Source of the DNA: CmP2 sp052084925
GTDB lineage: Bacteria; Actinomycetota; Actinomycetes; Actinomycetales; Micrococcaceae
Assembly (NCBI GenBank): GCA_052084925.1
Contig: JBQDEV010000006.1
Coordinates: 62,001-126,000, forward strand
Direction of reading: 5' to 3'
DNA length: 64,000 bases
Notes under the pieces: model-generated
The model's input: only the letters and a program-made list of their open reading frames with translations
Told to the model about the DNA's origin: nothing
Databases searched by the model: none
Made by a program: the position numbers and the translations under genes
Shown here: piece after piece, positions 16,332-25,004 of the stretch
Position numbering within the stretch: position 1 is the stretch's first letter
Layout of the letters: every line of letters begins with the position of its first letter

Positions 16332-17708
16332 TCAGGATTCGCGGATGGTGAACAACCGCTTGTTCACGAACTCGTCCATGCCCAGGGGGCCGAGCTCACG
16401 TCCGTAACCGGAGCGTTTCACTCCGCCGAAGGGCAGATCAGCGCCCGAGGTGTTGTAACCGTTCACGTGAGACATGCCCACTTCCAGCTGCTCGGCGAGG
16501 CGGGTCGCCTGCGCGACATCGGTGGAGAACACAGAACCGCCCAATCCGTAGGCGGAATCGTTGGCCAGGGCCAGTGCCTCCTGCTCGGAGGCGACCTTAT
16601 AGACCATCGCCACGGGACCGAAGAGCTCCTCCTGATAGGCCCTCGCGGCCGGCGTGATATCGGTGATCACCGTCGGCTCCACGTAGAAGCCGTCGCGTTC
16701 GGCACGTTGGCCGCCCACGCGGATCGTTGCGCCGTTCTGGGCTGCATCGGTGATCTGCTCGATGAGTCCTTGGGCCGCGGACTCGGAGGACACCGGGGCG
16801 TAGGTGCCGCGCTCCGAGGCCGCCGGATCACCGGCAGCCAGGGTCTGGGCCTCGGAGACGAGCGCCTCGACGAACTCGTCATAGATGTCCTCCATCACGA
16901 TCATCCGCTTGTTGGAGGTGCAGGCCTGCCCGGAGTTGGAGAGCCGCGTGCGTAGTGCGGTCTTTGCGGACTTCGCCACGTCGTCAGAGCTGAGGATGAT
17001 GTAGGGATCAGAACCGCCCAGCTCGAGCACGACCTTCTTCAGATGACGACCGGCCTGCTCGGCCACGATCGCCCCAGCCCGTTCGGAGCCCGTCAGGGAA
17101 ACGCCCTGGATCTGCGGAGCGGCGATGATCGTGGAGACCTGCTCGTGCGTGGCGAAGACGTTCTGGTAGACGCCCTCGGGAACCCCGGCTTCTTTCAGCA
17201 ACGCGGCGATGGCCAGGGCCGAGGCCGCGCAGATCTCCGCGTGCTTGAGGATGATGGTGTTGCCGAGCATCAGGTTCGGCGCGGCGAAGCGTGCCACCTG
17301 GTAGTAGGGGAAGTTCCAGGGCATGATCCCTAGCAGCCCGCCGACCGGGCGACGCTGAATCAGACACCGGGTGCCGTCGATATTGCGCAGCTCCTGGTCC
17401 TTGCTGAGTTCCTCGCCCTCCGTGGCGTAGTAGCGGAAGATCTGGGCGACGTACTTGACCTCGCCGATCGCCTCGCGCAGGGGCTTGCCCATCTCACGGG
17501 TGGCGATGGCGGCGAGCTCTTCGGCTCGCTCGTCGAAGAGATCAGCAACGCGCTGGAGGATGGTGCCGCGTTCGGACATGGGACGAGCCGACCACTCACG
17601 ATAGGCCTGGTCGGTGGTGGCGAGCGCCTGCTCGATCTGGTGGTCCGTGGCGGTGTCGAACTCCTTCTCGATCTCACCGGTTGCCGGATTCTGCGTTCGA
17701 AAAATCAT
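16332..17708 (-). CDS. gabD: NAD(P)-dependent succinate-semialdehyde-type dehydrogenase (GabD1-like)
   Basis: The 458-residue aldehyde dehydrogenase has the catalytic Glu in LELGGSDPYI, the catalytic Cys in SGQACTSNKR, and MPWNFPYYQ at the cofactor fold. Length and motifs match mycobacterial GabD1 (succinate-semialdehyde dehydrogenase) closely. AGGAGGG lies 5 nt before the ATG. Being convergent with tctCBA, it has its own promoter, but the proximity suggests it oxidises a semialdehyde from catabolism of an imported or related carboxylate (inference). Other aldehydes remain possible substrates. Confidence 0.85.
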   Translation of the reverse strand: MIFRTQNPATGEIEKEFDTATDHQIEQALATTDQAYREWSARPMSERGTILQRVADLFDERAEELAAIATREMGKPLREAIGEVKYVAQIFRYYATEGEELSKDQELRNIDGTRCLIQRRPVGGLLGIMPWNFPYYQVARFAAPNLMLGNTIILKHAEICAASALAIAALLKEAGVPEGVYQNVFATHEQVSTIIAAPQIQGVSLTGSERAGAIVAEQAGRHLKKVVLELGGSDPYIILSSDDVAKSAKTALRTRLSNSGQACTSNKRMIVMEDIYDEFVEALVSEAQTLAAGDPAASERGTYAPVSSESAAQGLIEQITDAAQNGATIRVGGQRAERDGFYVEPTVITDITPAARAYQEELFGPVAMVYKVASEQEALALANDSAYGLGGSVFSTDVAQATRLAEQLEVGMSHVNGYNTSGADLPFGGVKRSGYGRELGPLGMDEFVNKRLFTIRES

Positions 17709-17769
17709 GTGAAGCCCTCCTGGAGAGTCATGGAAAGTACGTCGTGTGAGACAACGTTCTGCTCTGGAC

Positions 17770-17775
17770 TAGGCT
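17770..17775 (+). promoter_or_regulatory. -10 candidate TAGGCT for the LysE gene
   Basis: TAGGCT lies in the 126-bp gap divergent between the dehydrogenase and the LysE gene, about 60 nt before the ATG. The same hexamer appears at two other promoters of the window (19155-19160 minus, 28314-28319). Confidence 0.35.
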
Positions 17776-17834
17776 ACAGATCTGACTGTCATGAAGGCAG
17801 GCTTCGGTAACGGCGAGAAAGGTGCTGTTCGCAG

Positions 17835-18494
17835 ATGATGGAGCAACTTGTGGCTTTTGCCCTCGCCGCCGCCGTGATCATCGTCGTGCCCGGACCAGAC
17901 ATGCTCCTGGTCTTCAAGAACACGGTCAAAGCCGGCCGATCGGGCGCGTTCTGGACCATCACGGGGGTGCTCTTCGGAAACGCGATCCTGGCGCTCGCGG
18001 CGGCCCTGGGTCTCACGGTGATTCTGATGACGTCGCAGACGGTGTTCACGGTGGTCAAGATCGCCGGTGGCGCCTACCTGATCTACCTGGGCGTCCAGGG
18101 CTTCCGCAGCTGGTGGGCCCAGCGCAGGGAAGCACGTCTCGGGTTGACCGCGGCATCGACAGACGCGGTGGTGAACGTCTCGAGAATGACGGCCGCGACA
18201 GGATTCAGGCAGGGGATGCTGTGTAACCTGCTCAATCCCAAAGTGGCGGTCTTCTTCCTTGCCCTCTTCCCACAGTTCACCCTGGCACCCCTGGAGCCAC
18301 TGACCCAACACGTGATTCTTGCGGCGCTGTTCTGGACGATGGCGGCGCTGTGGTATCTCGTCCTGTTCGGGGTCCTCACGGCTGCCCGCCGAGTCCTCGC
18401 CGCGCCGACGTTCCGGCGTCGTACCGAGGCGATTTCCGGTGCGGCGCTGACGGGTCTGGGGATCGCGGTGCTCGTCCGCCCCAGCCACGTGTGA
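17835..18494 (+). CDS. LysE/RhtB family amino-acid exporter
   Basis: The 219-residue membrane protein has the LysE-family start VIIVVPGPDMLLVFKNTVKAGRSGAF (split here as VPGPDMLLV and GRSGAF) and about six hydrophobic segments, including GGAYLIYLG. Members export amino acids or their analogues. It is divergent from the dehydrogenase gene (126-bp gap). ATG codons at 17835 and 17838 are both possible. The exported compound is not evident. Confidence 0.9.
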   Translation: MMEQLVAFALAAAVIIVVPGPDMLLVFKNTVKAGRSGAFWTITGVLFGNAILALAAALGLTVILMTSQTVFTVVKIAGGAYLIYLGVQGFRSWWAQRREARLGLTAASTDAVVNVSRMTAATGFRQGMLCNLLNPKVAVFFLALFPQFTLAPLEPLTQHVILAALFWTMAALWYLVLFGVLTAARRVLAAPTFRRRTEAISGAALTGLGIAVLVRPSHV

Positions 18495-18503
18495 CCGACT
18501 GAC

Positions 18504-19148
18504 TCAGCGTCCGGGCGCTTCACCAGCGAGAATGCCGCTGTTGTCCAGCAGGTCTTTCCAATAGGTCTTCCACGAACCGACAGCTTCGGGGCTCGCCAGT
18601 TTGCTGCACGTGACCACGACGGCGGTCTTCTCCTGACCGGAGGCGGCGCGTCGTGGCTCGGTGCTGACCTGCAGGGCTGAGCCGTCGTCGAGTTTCACCC
18701 GCCAGTTGTCCCTCTTCTCGGTTGAGGAGATCCGCGGGATATCACTGCTCGTCACCCCCGCGAATCCCTGGGCCGCCTGAGCTGTCAGGGCGTCAAAGAG
18801 TCGTGCCATCACAGCCGCGCGTTCTCGGGGGACGGTCTTGGAGATGGTGGCTTCGAAGGTGCCATCGGCCCGCTGGCCCGGGACACGACGACCGATGTGC
18901 TGCTCGTAGGCCACCGTGATGCCTTGGGCCCACCAGCCAGGGCTCGAGCGGATCTTCGCATCGTCAGGGATCTGCAGGCGATCCTGAAAGACCTGGCCCA
19001 GGATCAGCTGTTCGGTGAGTCGGGCGATTTCGGCGTGGGGCTTCTCTCGGGCTGCCTGTCGGTCGAGGGCCGCGACCCAGTCGTCCCAGGACACACTCGA
19101 GGCGTCCACGATGCGGGAGGTACTGGTACCGGAAACCGAAGTGGCCAT
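18504..19148 (-). CDS. Conserved protein of unknown function
   Basis: The 214-residue soluble protein has no signal peptide or membrane segment. A short opening D-W-V-A-A-L-D segment (about residues 24-30) is followed by a striking motif WWAQGITVAYEQHIGRR...GQRADGTFEATISKT around residues 70-105 that I recognise only as a conserved actinobacterial pattern without known function. The ATG at 19148 is chosen over the GTG at 19154 because TAGGCT lies exactly 6 nt upstream, predicting a leaderless mRNA. It is convergent with the LysE gene (9-nt gap) and upstream of the tRNA-Arg gene. Confidence 0.75.
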   Translation of the reverse strand: MATSVSGTSTSRIVDASSVSWDDWVAALDRQAAREKPHAEIARLTEQLILGQVFQDRLQIPDDAKIRSSPGWWAQGITVAYEQHIGRRVPGQRADGTFEATISKTVPRERAAVMARLFDALTAQAAQGFAGVTSSDIPRISSTEKRDNWRVKLDDGSALQVSTEPRRAASGQEKTAVVVTCSKLASPEAVGSWKTYWKDLLDNSGILAGEAPGR

Positions 19149-19154
19149 GATCAC

Positions 19155-19160
19155 AGCCTA
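19155..19160 (-). promoter_or_regulatory. -10 hexamer TAGGCT for a leaderless transcript
   Basis: On the minus strand TAGGCT is followed by 6 nt and the ATG at 19148. This spacing decides the start codon of the unknown protein. Confidence 0.55.
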
Positions 19161-19204
19161 CTGCGGGTCGTCTCCGGGTGCGAGAACTCGCAGGGGAGGA
19201 AGGG

Positions 19205-19280
19205 TGGTGCCCCCAGTAGGATTCGAACCTACGGCCTTCTGCTCCGGAGGCAGACGCTCTATCCCCTGAGCTATGGAGGC
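19205..19280 (-). tRNA. tRNA-Arg (anticodon CCG)
   Basis: All arms fold: acceptor GCCTCCA/TGGGGGC, D-arm GCTC...GAGC, anticodon stem TCTGC/GCAGA with loop CTCCGGA (anticodon CCG, reading CGG), T-arm GTAGG-TTCGAAT-CCTAC. The CCA end is encoded (19205-19207). A TAGAGT -10 candidate lies at 19309-19304 on the minus strand. It is divergent from argS, the gene of the enzyme that charges it. Confidence 0.97.
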
Positions 19281-19318
19281 GGGGGTCCTGGTGGGACCTG
19301 AATACTCTATCGCACTTT

Positions 19319-19335
19319 CGTCTGCGTTGCAGACG
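19319..19335. repeat. Inverted repeat CGTCTGC-GTT-GCAGACG
   Basis: A perfect 7-bp inverted repeat lies between tRNA-Arg and argS and covers the -35 region expected for the tRNA promoter (17 bp from TAGAGT). It could be an operator or, as RNA, a small hairpin. Confidence 0.5.
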
Positions 19336-19407
19336 AGGGGACATGGGCTCAAGCAGAAAAGGGAGTCACGGGGTGTCGCGAAGTGCCGCGAAAACGCTTC
19401 GGGTGAC

Positions 19408-19413
19408 TAGACT
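19408..19413 (+). promoter_or_regulatory. -10 hexamer TAGACT of argS, leaderless spacing
   Basis: TAGACT is followed by 7 nt and GTG at 19421. No ribosome-binding site is visible, so a leaderless argS-lysA-hom-thrC-thrB transcript is predicted. Confidence 0.6.
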
Positions 19414-19420
19414 GGTGCGG

Positions 19421-21067
19421 GTGACTCCAGAAGAACTTTCCGCAGTGATCGTGGCCTGCCTGCAAGATGCCGTTTCCACCGGGGACATCGACGTCGATGT
19501 CCCCGCATCCGTCAAGGTTGAGCGACCCAAGAACCGCGACCACGGCGACTGGGCCACGAACATCGCACTGCAGCTGGGCAAGCGCGCCGGAATGAACCCG
19601 CGGGACTTCGCCGCTGCACTGGCCCAGCGGCTCACGGAGCGCGAGGGCATCGAATCGGTGGACATCGCCGGTCCGGGCTTCATTAACATCACCCTCGCCG
19701 CAGGTGCCGCCGGACAGCTGGCCCGCACCATCGTTGAGGCCGGGGAGACCTTCGGCACGAATGACACCCTGCGCGGTGAGACCGTGAATATGGAGTTCGT
19801 CTCCGCCAACCCCACCGGACCGCTGCACATCGGCCATACCCGCTGGGCCGCCCTGGGAGATGCCATCGCCCGACTGCTACGCGCGTCAGGGGCGACGCTG
19901 AGCACCGAGTACTACATCAACGATGCCGGCAGCCAGATGAACACCTTCGCCGCCTCCGTCTATGCCCGCCTACATGGCAACCCCGTGCCCGAGGGTGGCT
20001 ACCCCGGACAGTACGTCCAGGACCTTGCCGACACCATCGTCGCCGAGCACCCCGACGTGCGCGAGCTCACGGAGAGCGACGCGCTGCCAGTGCTACGCGA
20101 GCACGCTTACCGGCTGCAGCTGGCCGACATTGAATCGACCCTCGACGACTTCGGCGTCGATTTCGACGTGTGGTTCTCGGAGACCGAACTGCACACCTCG
20201 GGCGCCATCGGCACCGCGGTGGACAGGCTGCGCGAGCAGGGCCACATCATGGACCAGGACGACGCCGTGTGGCTGCGCACCACCGACTTCGGCGACGACA
20301 AAGACCGGGTGCTGATCCGCGCCAACGGGGAGCCCACTTATTTCGCCGCGGATGCCGCCTACTACCTGTCCAAGAAGGACCGCGGCTTCGACCGGAAGAT
20401 CTACCTGCTCGGCGCCGACCACCACGGCTACGTGGGCCGACTCAAGGCCATCTCCGCATGTGCCGGTGACGATCCGGCGGAGAACATTGAGATCCTCATT
20501 GGCCAGCTGATCTCCGTCAACGGAGCGAAGCTCTCCAAGCGCGCCGGCAACATCATCGAGCTCAAGGACCTCATCGAGTGGCTGGGCAAGGACGCTCTGC
20601 GGTACTCCCTGGCGCGATTCCCCGCCGACTCGCCCATGGCGATCGATCCGGAGCTACTGCGTTCGCGGTCCAACGACAACCCCGTCTACTACGTGCAGTA
20701 CGCCCATGCGCGCTCGCGCAACGCCACACGCACCGCTGAGGCGCATGACATCACCCGTGAGCTGTACGACTTCGACGCGACGACGTTGACCCACGAGACG
20801 GAATCGGCGCTGTTGGCCCGGCTCGGGGAATTCCCCTCCATCGTGGCCATGGCGGCCTCCATGCGCGAACCCCACCGCGTGGCCCGTCATCTCGAGGTCA
20901 TCGCCGGGGCGTACCACTCCTGGTACGCCGCCTGCCGGATCAGCCCGCTGCAGGGTGATCAGCCCGGCCCGGTGAACGTGGCCCGGCTGTGGCTCAATGA
21001 TGCCACCAGCCAGGTGCTGGCCAACGGCCTGGGCCTGCTGGGCGTCGACGCACCGGAGAAGATGTGA
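19421..21067 (+). CDS. argS: Arginyl-tRNA synthetase
   Basis: The 548-residue class I synthetase has the N-terminal Add1 domain, the HIGH-type motif in PTGPLHIGHTR (residues about 131-141), KMSKS-type region (AKLSKRAG), and a DALRY(S)LAR(F) anticodon-binding start. It charges tRNA-Arg. The GTG at 19421 gives normal length; the longer opening from 19343 adds 26 residues overlapping the promoter. It heads the argS-lysA-hom-thrC-thrB block and its stop TGA overlaps the lysA ATG by one base. Confidence 0.95.
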   Translation: MTPEELSAVIVACLQDAVSTGDIDVDVPASVKVERPKNRDHGDWATNIALQLGKRAGMNPRDFAAALAQRLTEREGIESVDIAGPGFINITLAAGAAGQLARTIVEAGETFGTNDTLRGETVNMEFVSANPTGPLHIGHTRWAALGDAIARLLRASGATLSTEYYINDAGSQMNTFAASVYARLHGNPVPEGGYPGQYVQDLADTIVAEHPDVRELTESDALPVLREHAYRLQLADIESTLDDFGVDFDVWFSETELHTSGAIGTAVDRLREQGHIMDQDDAVWLRTTDFGDDKDRVLIRANGEPTYFAADAAYYLSKKDRGFDRKIYLLGADHHGYVGRLKAISACAGDDPAENIEILIGQLISVNGAKLSKRAGNIIELKDLIEWLGKDALRYSLARFPADSPMAIDPELLRSRSNDNPVYYVQYAHARSRNATRTAEAHDITRELYDFDATTLTHETESALLARLGEFPSIVAMAASMREPHRVARHLEVIAGAYHSWYAACRISPLQGDQPGPVNVARLWLNDATSQVLANGLGLLGVDAPEKM

Positions 21068-22536
21068 TGGGGCGCTCGGACCTTGCGCCGGCCTGGCTGC
21101 CTTACCCGGAGACCCCCGAGGACGCCCATCGCCTCGATTCCGTGCTGTGGGCCGCGGGCGTTGAGCGTCGCCAGGACGGTGTGACCACCGTTCAGGGCGT
21201 GCCCGTCGACCAGTTGGCCGAGGAATTTGGCACACCACTGCTCGTGCTCGATGAGGATGACTTCCGCAGTCGTGCCCGTTCCTTCCGCCATGCTTTCAGC
21301 GCAGCGTTCGAGGATCTCTGCGGCGGGGTGGATGTCTACTACGCCTCTAAATCGCTGCTCACCGTCGAGGTGGCCCGCTGGGCCGCCGAAGAGGGCCTGC
21401 GCGTTGACACCGCCTCCGGCGGAGAACTGGCGATCGCGTTGCGCGGCGGAGTCGCCCCGGCCGAGATCGGACTGCACGGGAACAACAAGTCCGACGCTGA
21501 GATCCTGCGTGCCCTCAACGTCGGTGTCGGCAGGATCGTCGTCGACTCACTCGATGAGCTGCGACGGGTCGCAGAACTGGCTGAGGCCACCGGGCGCCGT
21601 GCTCCGGTGATGCTGCGCCTCACTCCGGGAGTGCACGCCCACACCCACGACTACATCGCCACCGCGCATGAAGACCAGAAATTCGGTCTCTCTCTCGCCC
21701 CCGCACGTCAGGGCGGGGCCTCACCGGCACTCGAGGCCGTACACTTCGCTCACTCCGCCGAGTCGATCGAATTCCTCGGGCTGCATTGCCACATCGGATC
21801 GCAGATTTTCGAGGCCGCCGGATTCGGTGCGGCCGCCGAGAAACTGCTGACCTTCATTGCCGAGATCCGTCGCGACGCGGGCATCGTCGTGGAAGAACTG
21901 GACTTGGGCGGCGGGCACGGCATCGCCTACACACCAGCTGATACACCCCGGCATCCGGAGGAGATCGCCCAGACCCTGGCCGCCCTCATGACCGAGGTGG
22001 TGGATCGGCTGGGCATCGACTGCCCGCGGGTGTCTATCGAACCCGGCCGCGCGATCTCAGGTCCAGCCGGATTCACCCTGTACACCGTGGGTGTGACGAA
22101 ATCCGTGCAGGTCGACGACGACCATGCTCGACGCTATGTCGCGGTCGACGGCGGAATGAGCGATAACCCCCGTCCGGTGCTCTACGACGCCGACTACACC
22201 GCCGTGCTCGCCTCGCGCGTCTCCGCCGCCGAGCCCACCCTGTCCCGGGTGGTGGGCAAGCACTGCGAGTCGGGCGACATCGTGGTCCGTGATGGCTACC
22301 TGCCCGAGGACGTCGGCCGCGGTGATCTGCTGGCCGTACCCGCCACCGGCGCCTACACCCACGTGATGAGCTCGAACTACAACATGCTTCCCCGGCCCGC
22401 CATCGTGGCGGTGACGCAGGGAACGCCCAGACTGATCATTCGCCGCGAGACCGAGGAAGACCTCTTCGCCCGCGAAGTCGGCCTCGGCGACGAGACAGCA
22501 CCCACCCAAACCACGACCGACCCCGGAGGATCATGA
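21067..22536 (+). CDS. lysA: Diaminopimelate decarboxylase
   Basis: The 489-residue fold-III PLP enzyme has the PLP lysine in YYASKSLL, the HIGSQ motif, the GGGHG phosphate site and the second-domain YNMLPRP motif near the C-terminus. It makes L-lysine from meso-diaminopimelate. The ATG at 21067 overlaps the argS stop (TGATG); a GTG at 21064 is an alternative. Close to the ATG lies GGAGAAG. It is followed immediately by hom (4-nt overlap). Confidence 0.95.
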   Translation: MGRSDLAPAWLPYPETPEDAHRLDSVLWAAGVERRQDGVTTVQGVPVDQLAEEFGTPLLVLDEDDFRSRARSFRHAFSAAFEDLCGGVDVYYASKSLLTVEVARWAAEEGLRVDTASGGELAIALRGGVAPAEIGLHGNNKSDAEILRALNVGVGRIVVDSLDELRRVAELAEATGRRAPVMLRLTPGVHAHTHDYIATAHEDQKFGLSLAPARQGGASPALEAVHFAHSAESIEFLGLHCHIGSQIFEAAGFGAAAEKLLTFIAEIRRDAGIVVEELDLGGGHGIAYTPADTPRHPEEIAQTLAALMTEVVDRLGIDCPRVSIEPGRAISGPAGFTLYTVGVTKSVQVDDDHARRYVAVDGGMSDNPRPVLYDADYTAVLASRVSAAEPTLSRVVGKHCESGDIVVRDGYLPEDVGRGDLLAVPATGAYTHVMSSNYNMLPRPAIVAVTQGTPRLIIRRETEEDLFAREVGLGDETAPTQTTTDPGGS

Positions 22537-23888
22537 CCACCGTCTCCCACCAAGACACCCCCGTGCTCAACGTCGCGCTGCTCGGCGGCGGAACCGTCGG
22601 GTCCCAGGTCGCCCGGATTCTGACCGAAGACGCCGACCTGCTCACCGCGCGCATTGGAGCCCGGCTCAATCTTTCCGGAGTTTTCGTCCGCAACACCTCG
22701 GCGCAGCGTGACTACCCGCTACCGGCCGAGCTCTACACCACCGACGCCGACGAGCTGATCTCCCGGGCCGACATTGTCATCGAGCTCATGGGCGGGATCG
22801 ACCCGGCGCGCGAGCTGATCCTGAGCGCCATCGACCGCGGTGCCTCCGTGGTGACCGGCAACAAGGCGCTGCTGGCCACGCACGGCACCGAGCTGTTCAC
22901 CGCCGCCGCAGACAAGGGCGTCCAGCTCAGCTTCGAGGCCTCCGTGTGCGGTGCGATCCCGATTCTGCGACCCCTGCGGGATTCGCTGTCGGGCGATCGC
23001 GTGACCCGCATCATGGGCATCGCTAACGGCACCACCAACTACATCCTCGACCAGATGGACACCACCGGGATCACCTTCGGCGACGCCCTCGCCGAGGCCC
23101 AGCGCCTCGGCTACGCGGAAGCCGACCCGACCGCTGACATCGCCGGTCATGACGCCGCCGCGAAGGTCGCCATCCTCGCTTCCCTGGCCTTCCAAGCACC
23201 ATTCGACATCGATCAGGTCGACTGCCAGGGCATCACCACCATCACCGCGGAGGACAACGAGGCCGCCTCCGCAGCCGGGTTCGTGATCAAACTGCTGGCC
23301 ATCGCCGAACGCGTCACGACCAATGGCGACGACGGAGTCGTACTGCGCGTGCACCCGACCCTGTTGCCCCGCGAGCACCCGCTGGCCGCGGTGCGCGGCG
23401 CCTACAACGCCGTCTTCGTCGAGGCCGAGAACGCCGGACAGCTGATGTTCTACGGGGCAGGCGCCGGCGGTGCGGCCACCGCGAGCGCGGTCATGGGCGA
23501 CGTCGTCTCCATCGCCAAGCGTCTGCGCCGCGGCGGACCAGGACGGACGCACACGCCGAAGACGAGCCTGCCCGCGCTCGAGATCGGGCGCACCAGCACC
23601 AGCTACATGATCGTGGTGCACGCCGCCGATCAGCCCGGCGTGCTGGCCACCGTGGCCAGCCTGTTCGCCGAGCACGGCGTCTCCATCGAGACCATGCAGC
23701 AGGCCCCCGCCGAGCAGACCCCGCTCGAGGCCGAACGAGCCGAAGCAGCAGGGGAGACCCCGCAGGCAGTGCTGCGGTTCATCACTCACCGAGGATTGGA
23801 ACAGCGGCTGGCCGATACGGTCGCCGCCATCGAAGAGCTGGACGTGGTCTCTGCCGTGACCTCCGTCCTGCGCGTGGAAGGAAACTGA
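22533..23888 (+). CDS. hom: Homoserine dehydrogenase
   Basis: The 451-residue enzyme has the N-terminal nucleotide fold LLGGGTVGSQVARIL, the catalytic-domain motifs IMGIANGTTNYIL and AEADPTADIAGHDAAAK, and a C-terminal ACT domain (about residues 350-450, starting TSYMIVVHA) that in Gram-positive enzymes mediates threonine feedback. A Glu/Ala-rich insertion (about 391-411) interrupts the ACT domain. It reduces aspartate semialdehyde to homoserine, feeding thrC/thrB and methionine synthesis. It overlaps lysA by 4 nt. Confidence 0.95.
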   Translation: MTTVSHQDTPVLNVALLGGGTVGSQVARILTEDADLLTARIGARLNLSGVFVRNTSAQRDYPLPAELYTTDADELISRADIVIELMGGIDPARELILSAIDRGASVVTGNKALLATHGTELFTAAADKGVQLSFEASVCGAIPILRPLRDSLSGDRVTRIMGIANGTTNYILDQMDTTGITFGDALAEAQRLGYAEADPTADIAGHDAAAKVAILASLAFQAPFDIDQVDCQGITTITAEDNEAASAAGFVIKLLAIAERVTTNGDDGVVLRVHPTLLPREHPLAAVRGAYNAVFVEAENAGQLMFYGAGAGGAATASAVMGDVVSIAKRLRRGGPGRTHTPKTSLPALEIGRTSTSYMIVVHAADQPGVLATVASLFAEHGVSIETMQQAPAEQTPLEAERAEAAGETPQAVLRFITHRGLEQRLADTVAAIEELDVVSAVTSVLRVEGN

Positions 23889-23894
23889 TCAACC

Positions 23895-25004
23895 GTGGCA
23901 CACCAGTGGCGTGGAGTCATCCACGAATACAGCGAACGCCTGCCAGTCACCGAGAACACCCGCGTGGTGACCCTCGGCGAGGGCGGCACCCCGCTCATCG
24001 AGGCTCCGAAGCTCTCCGCACTCGTCGAAGGGGAGGTCTGGCTCAAGTTCGAAGGCATGAACCCGACCGGGTCCTTCAAAGACCGCGGCATGACGATGGC
24101 CATCACCGCGGCCGTCGAGCAGGGCGCCAAAGCCGTGGTCTGCGCCTCCACCGGCAACACCTCCGCCTCCGCGGCAGCCTACGCCACCCAGGCCGGCCTG
24201 ACCTGCGCGGTACTGGTTCCGGACGGCAAGATCGCTCTGGGCAAGCTCTCCCAGGCCATCGCCCACGGGGCCGAGCTGCTCCAGGTCGACGGCAACTTCG
24301 ACAACTGCCTCGAGGTCGCACGCAAGCTCTCCGAGAACTACCCGGTGTTCCTGGTGAACTCCGTGAACCCCGCGCGCATCGAGGGCCAGAAGACCGGTGC
24401 CTTCGAAGTGGTGGACTTCCTCGGCGATGCCCCCGACTACCACCTGCTGCCGGTGGGCAATGCGGGCAACATCACCGCGTATTGGAAGGGCTACCAGGAG
24501 TACGCCGCCCCTTATGTGAACCCGCATCCGGGCACCTCCGACGAGGAACTGCCGGCCGTGGCCACTAAGACTCCCATCATGTGGGGTTTCCAGGCCGAAG
24601 GCGCCGCTCCCATCGTCAAGGGCCACCCCGTGACCGAGCCGGAGACGGTTGCCACCGCCATCCGCATCGGCAACCCCGCTTCCTGGGAACAGGCCGAAGC
24701 CGCGCGAGATGCCTCCGGCGGCCAGATCGACTCCGTCACCGATGAGGAGATCCTCGACGCCCACCGCTGGCTCTCGTCCAAGGAAGGCGTGTTCGTGGAG
24801 CCCGCCTCCGCCGCCGGTGTCGCCGGACTGATCAAGCACCACGGGCTGGGCCATGTCCCCGCTGGCAAGCGCTGGGTGATCACCGTGACCGGTCACGGGC
24901 TGAAAGATCCCCAGTGGGCGCTGAAGAACGCCGACGGTTCCGACATCGCCCCGCAGCAGGTGCCCTTCGACGTCGTTTCCGTCGCCGAAGCCCTGGGACT
25001 GTGA
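23895..25004 (+). CDS. thrC: Threonine synthase
   Basis: The 369-residue PLP enzyme has the cofactor lysine in NPTGSFKDRG (K62) and the STGNTSASAAAYA phosphate-binding loop, with GGTPL at the N-terminus. It converts phosphohomoserine to threonine. The GTG start lies 6 nt after hom. The stop codon TGA overlaps the thrB ATG. Short-form length matches actinobacterial ThrC. Confidence 0.95.
   Translation: MAHQWRGVIHEYSERLPVTENTRVVTLGEGGTPLIEAPKLSALVEGEVWLKFEGMNPTGSFKDRGMTMAITAAVEQGAKAVVCASTGNTSASAAAYATQAGLTCAVLVPDGKIALGKLSQAIAHGAELLQVDGNFDNCLEVARKLSENYPVFLVNSVNPARIEGQKTGAFEVVDFLGDAPDYHLLPVGNAGNITAYWKGYQEYAAPYVNPHPGTSDEELPAVATKTPIMWGFQAEGAAPIVKGHPVTEPETVATAIRIGNPASWEQAEAARDASGGQIDSVTDEEILDAHRWLSSKEGVFVEPASAAGVAGLIKHHGLGHVPAGKRWVITVTGHGLKDPQWALKNADGSDIAPQQVPFDVVSVAEALGL

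Noticed and set aside
24914..25003. Extended N-terminus of thrB inside thrC
   Set aside because: The added 30 residues are Arg-rich and non-homologous; the ATG overlapping the thrC stop gives the normal kinase start.
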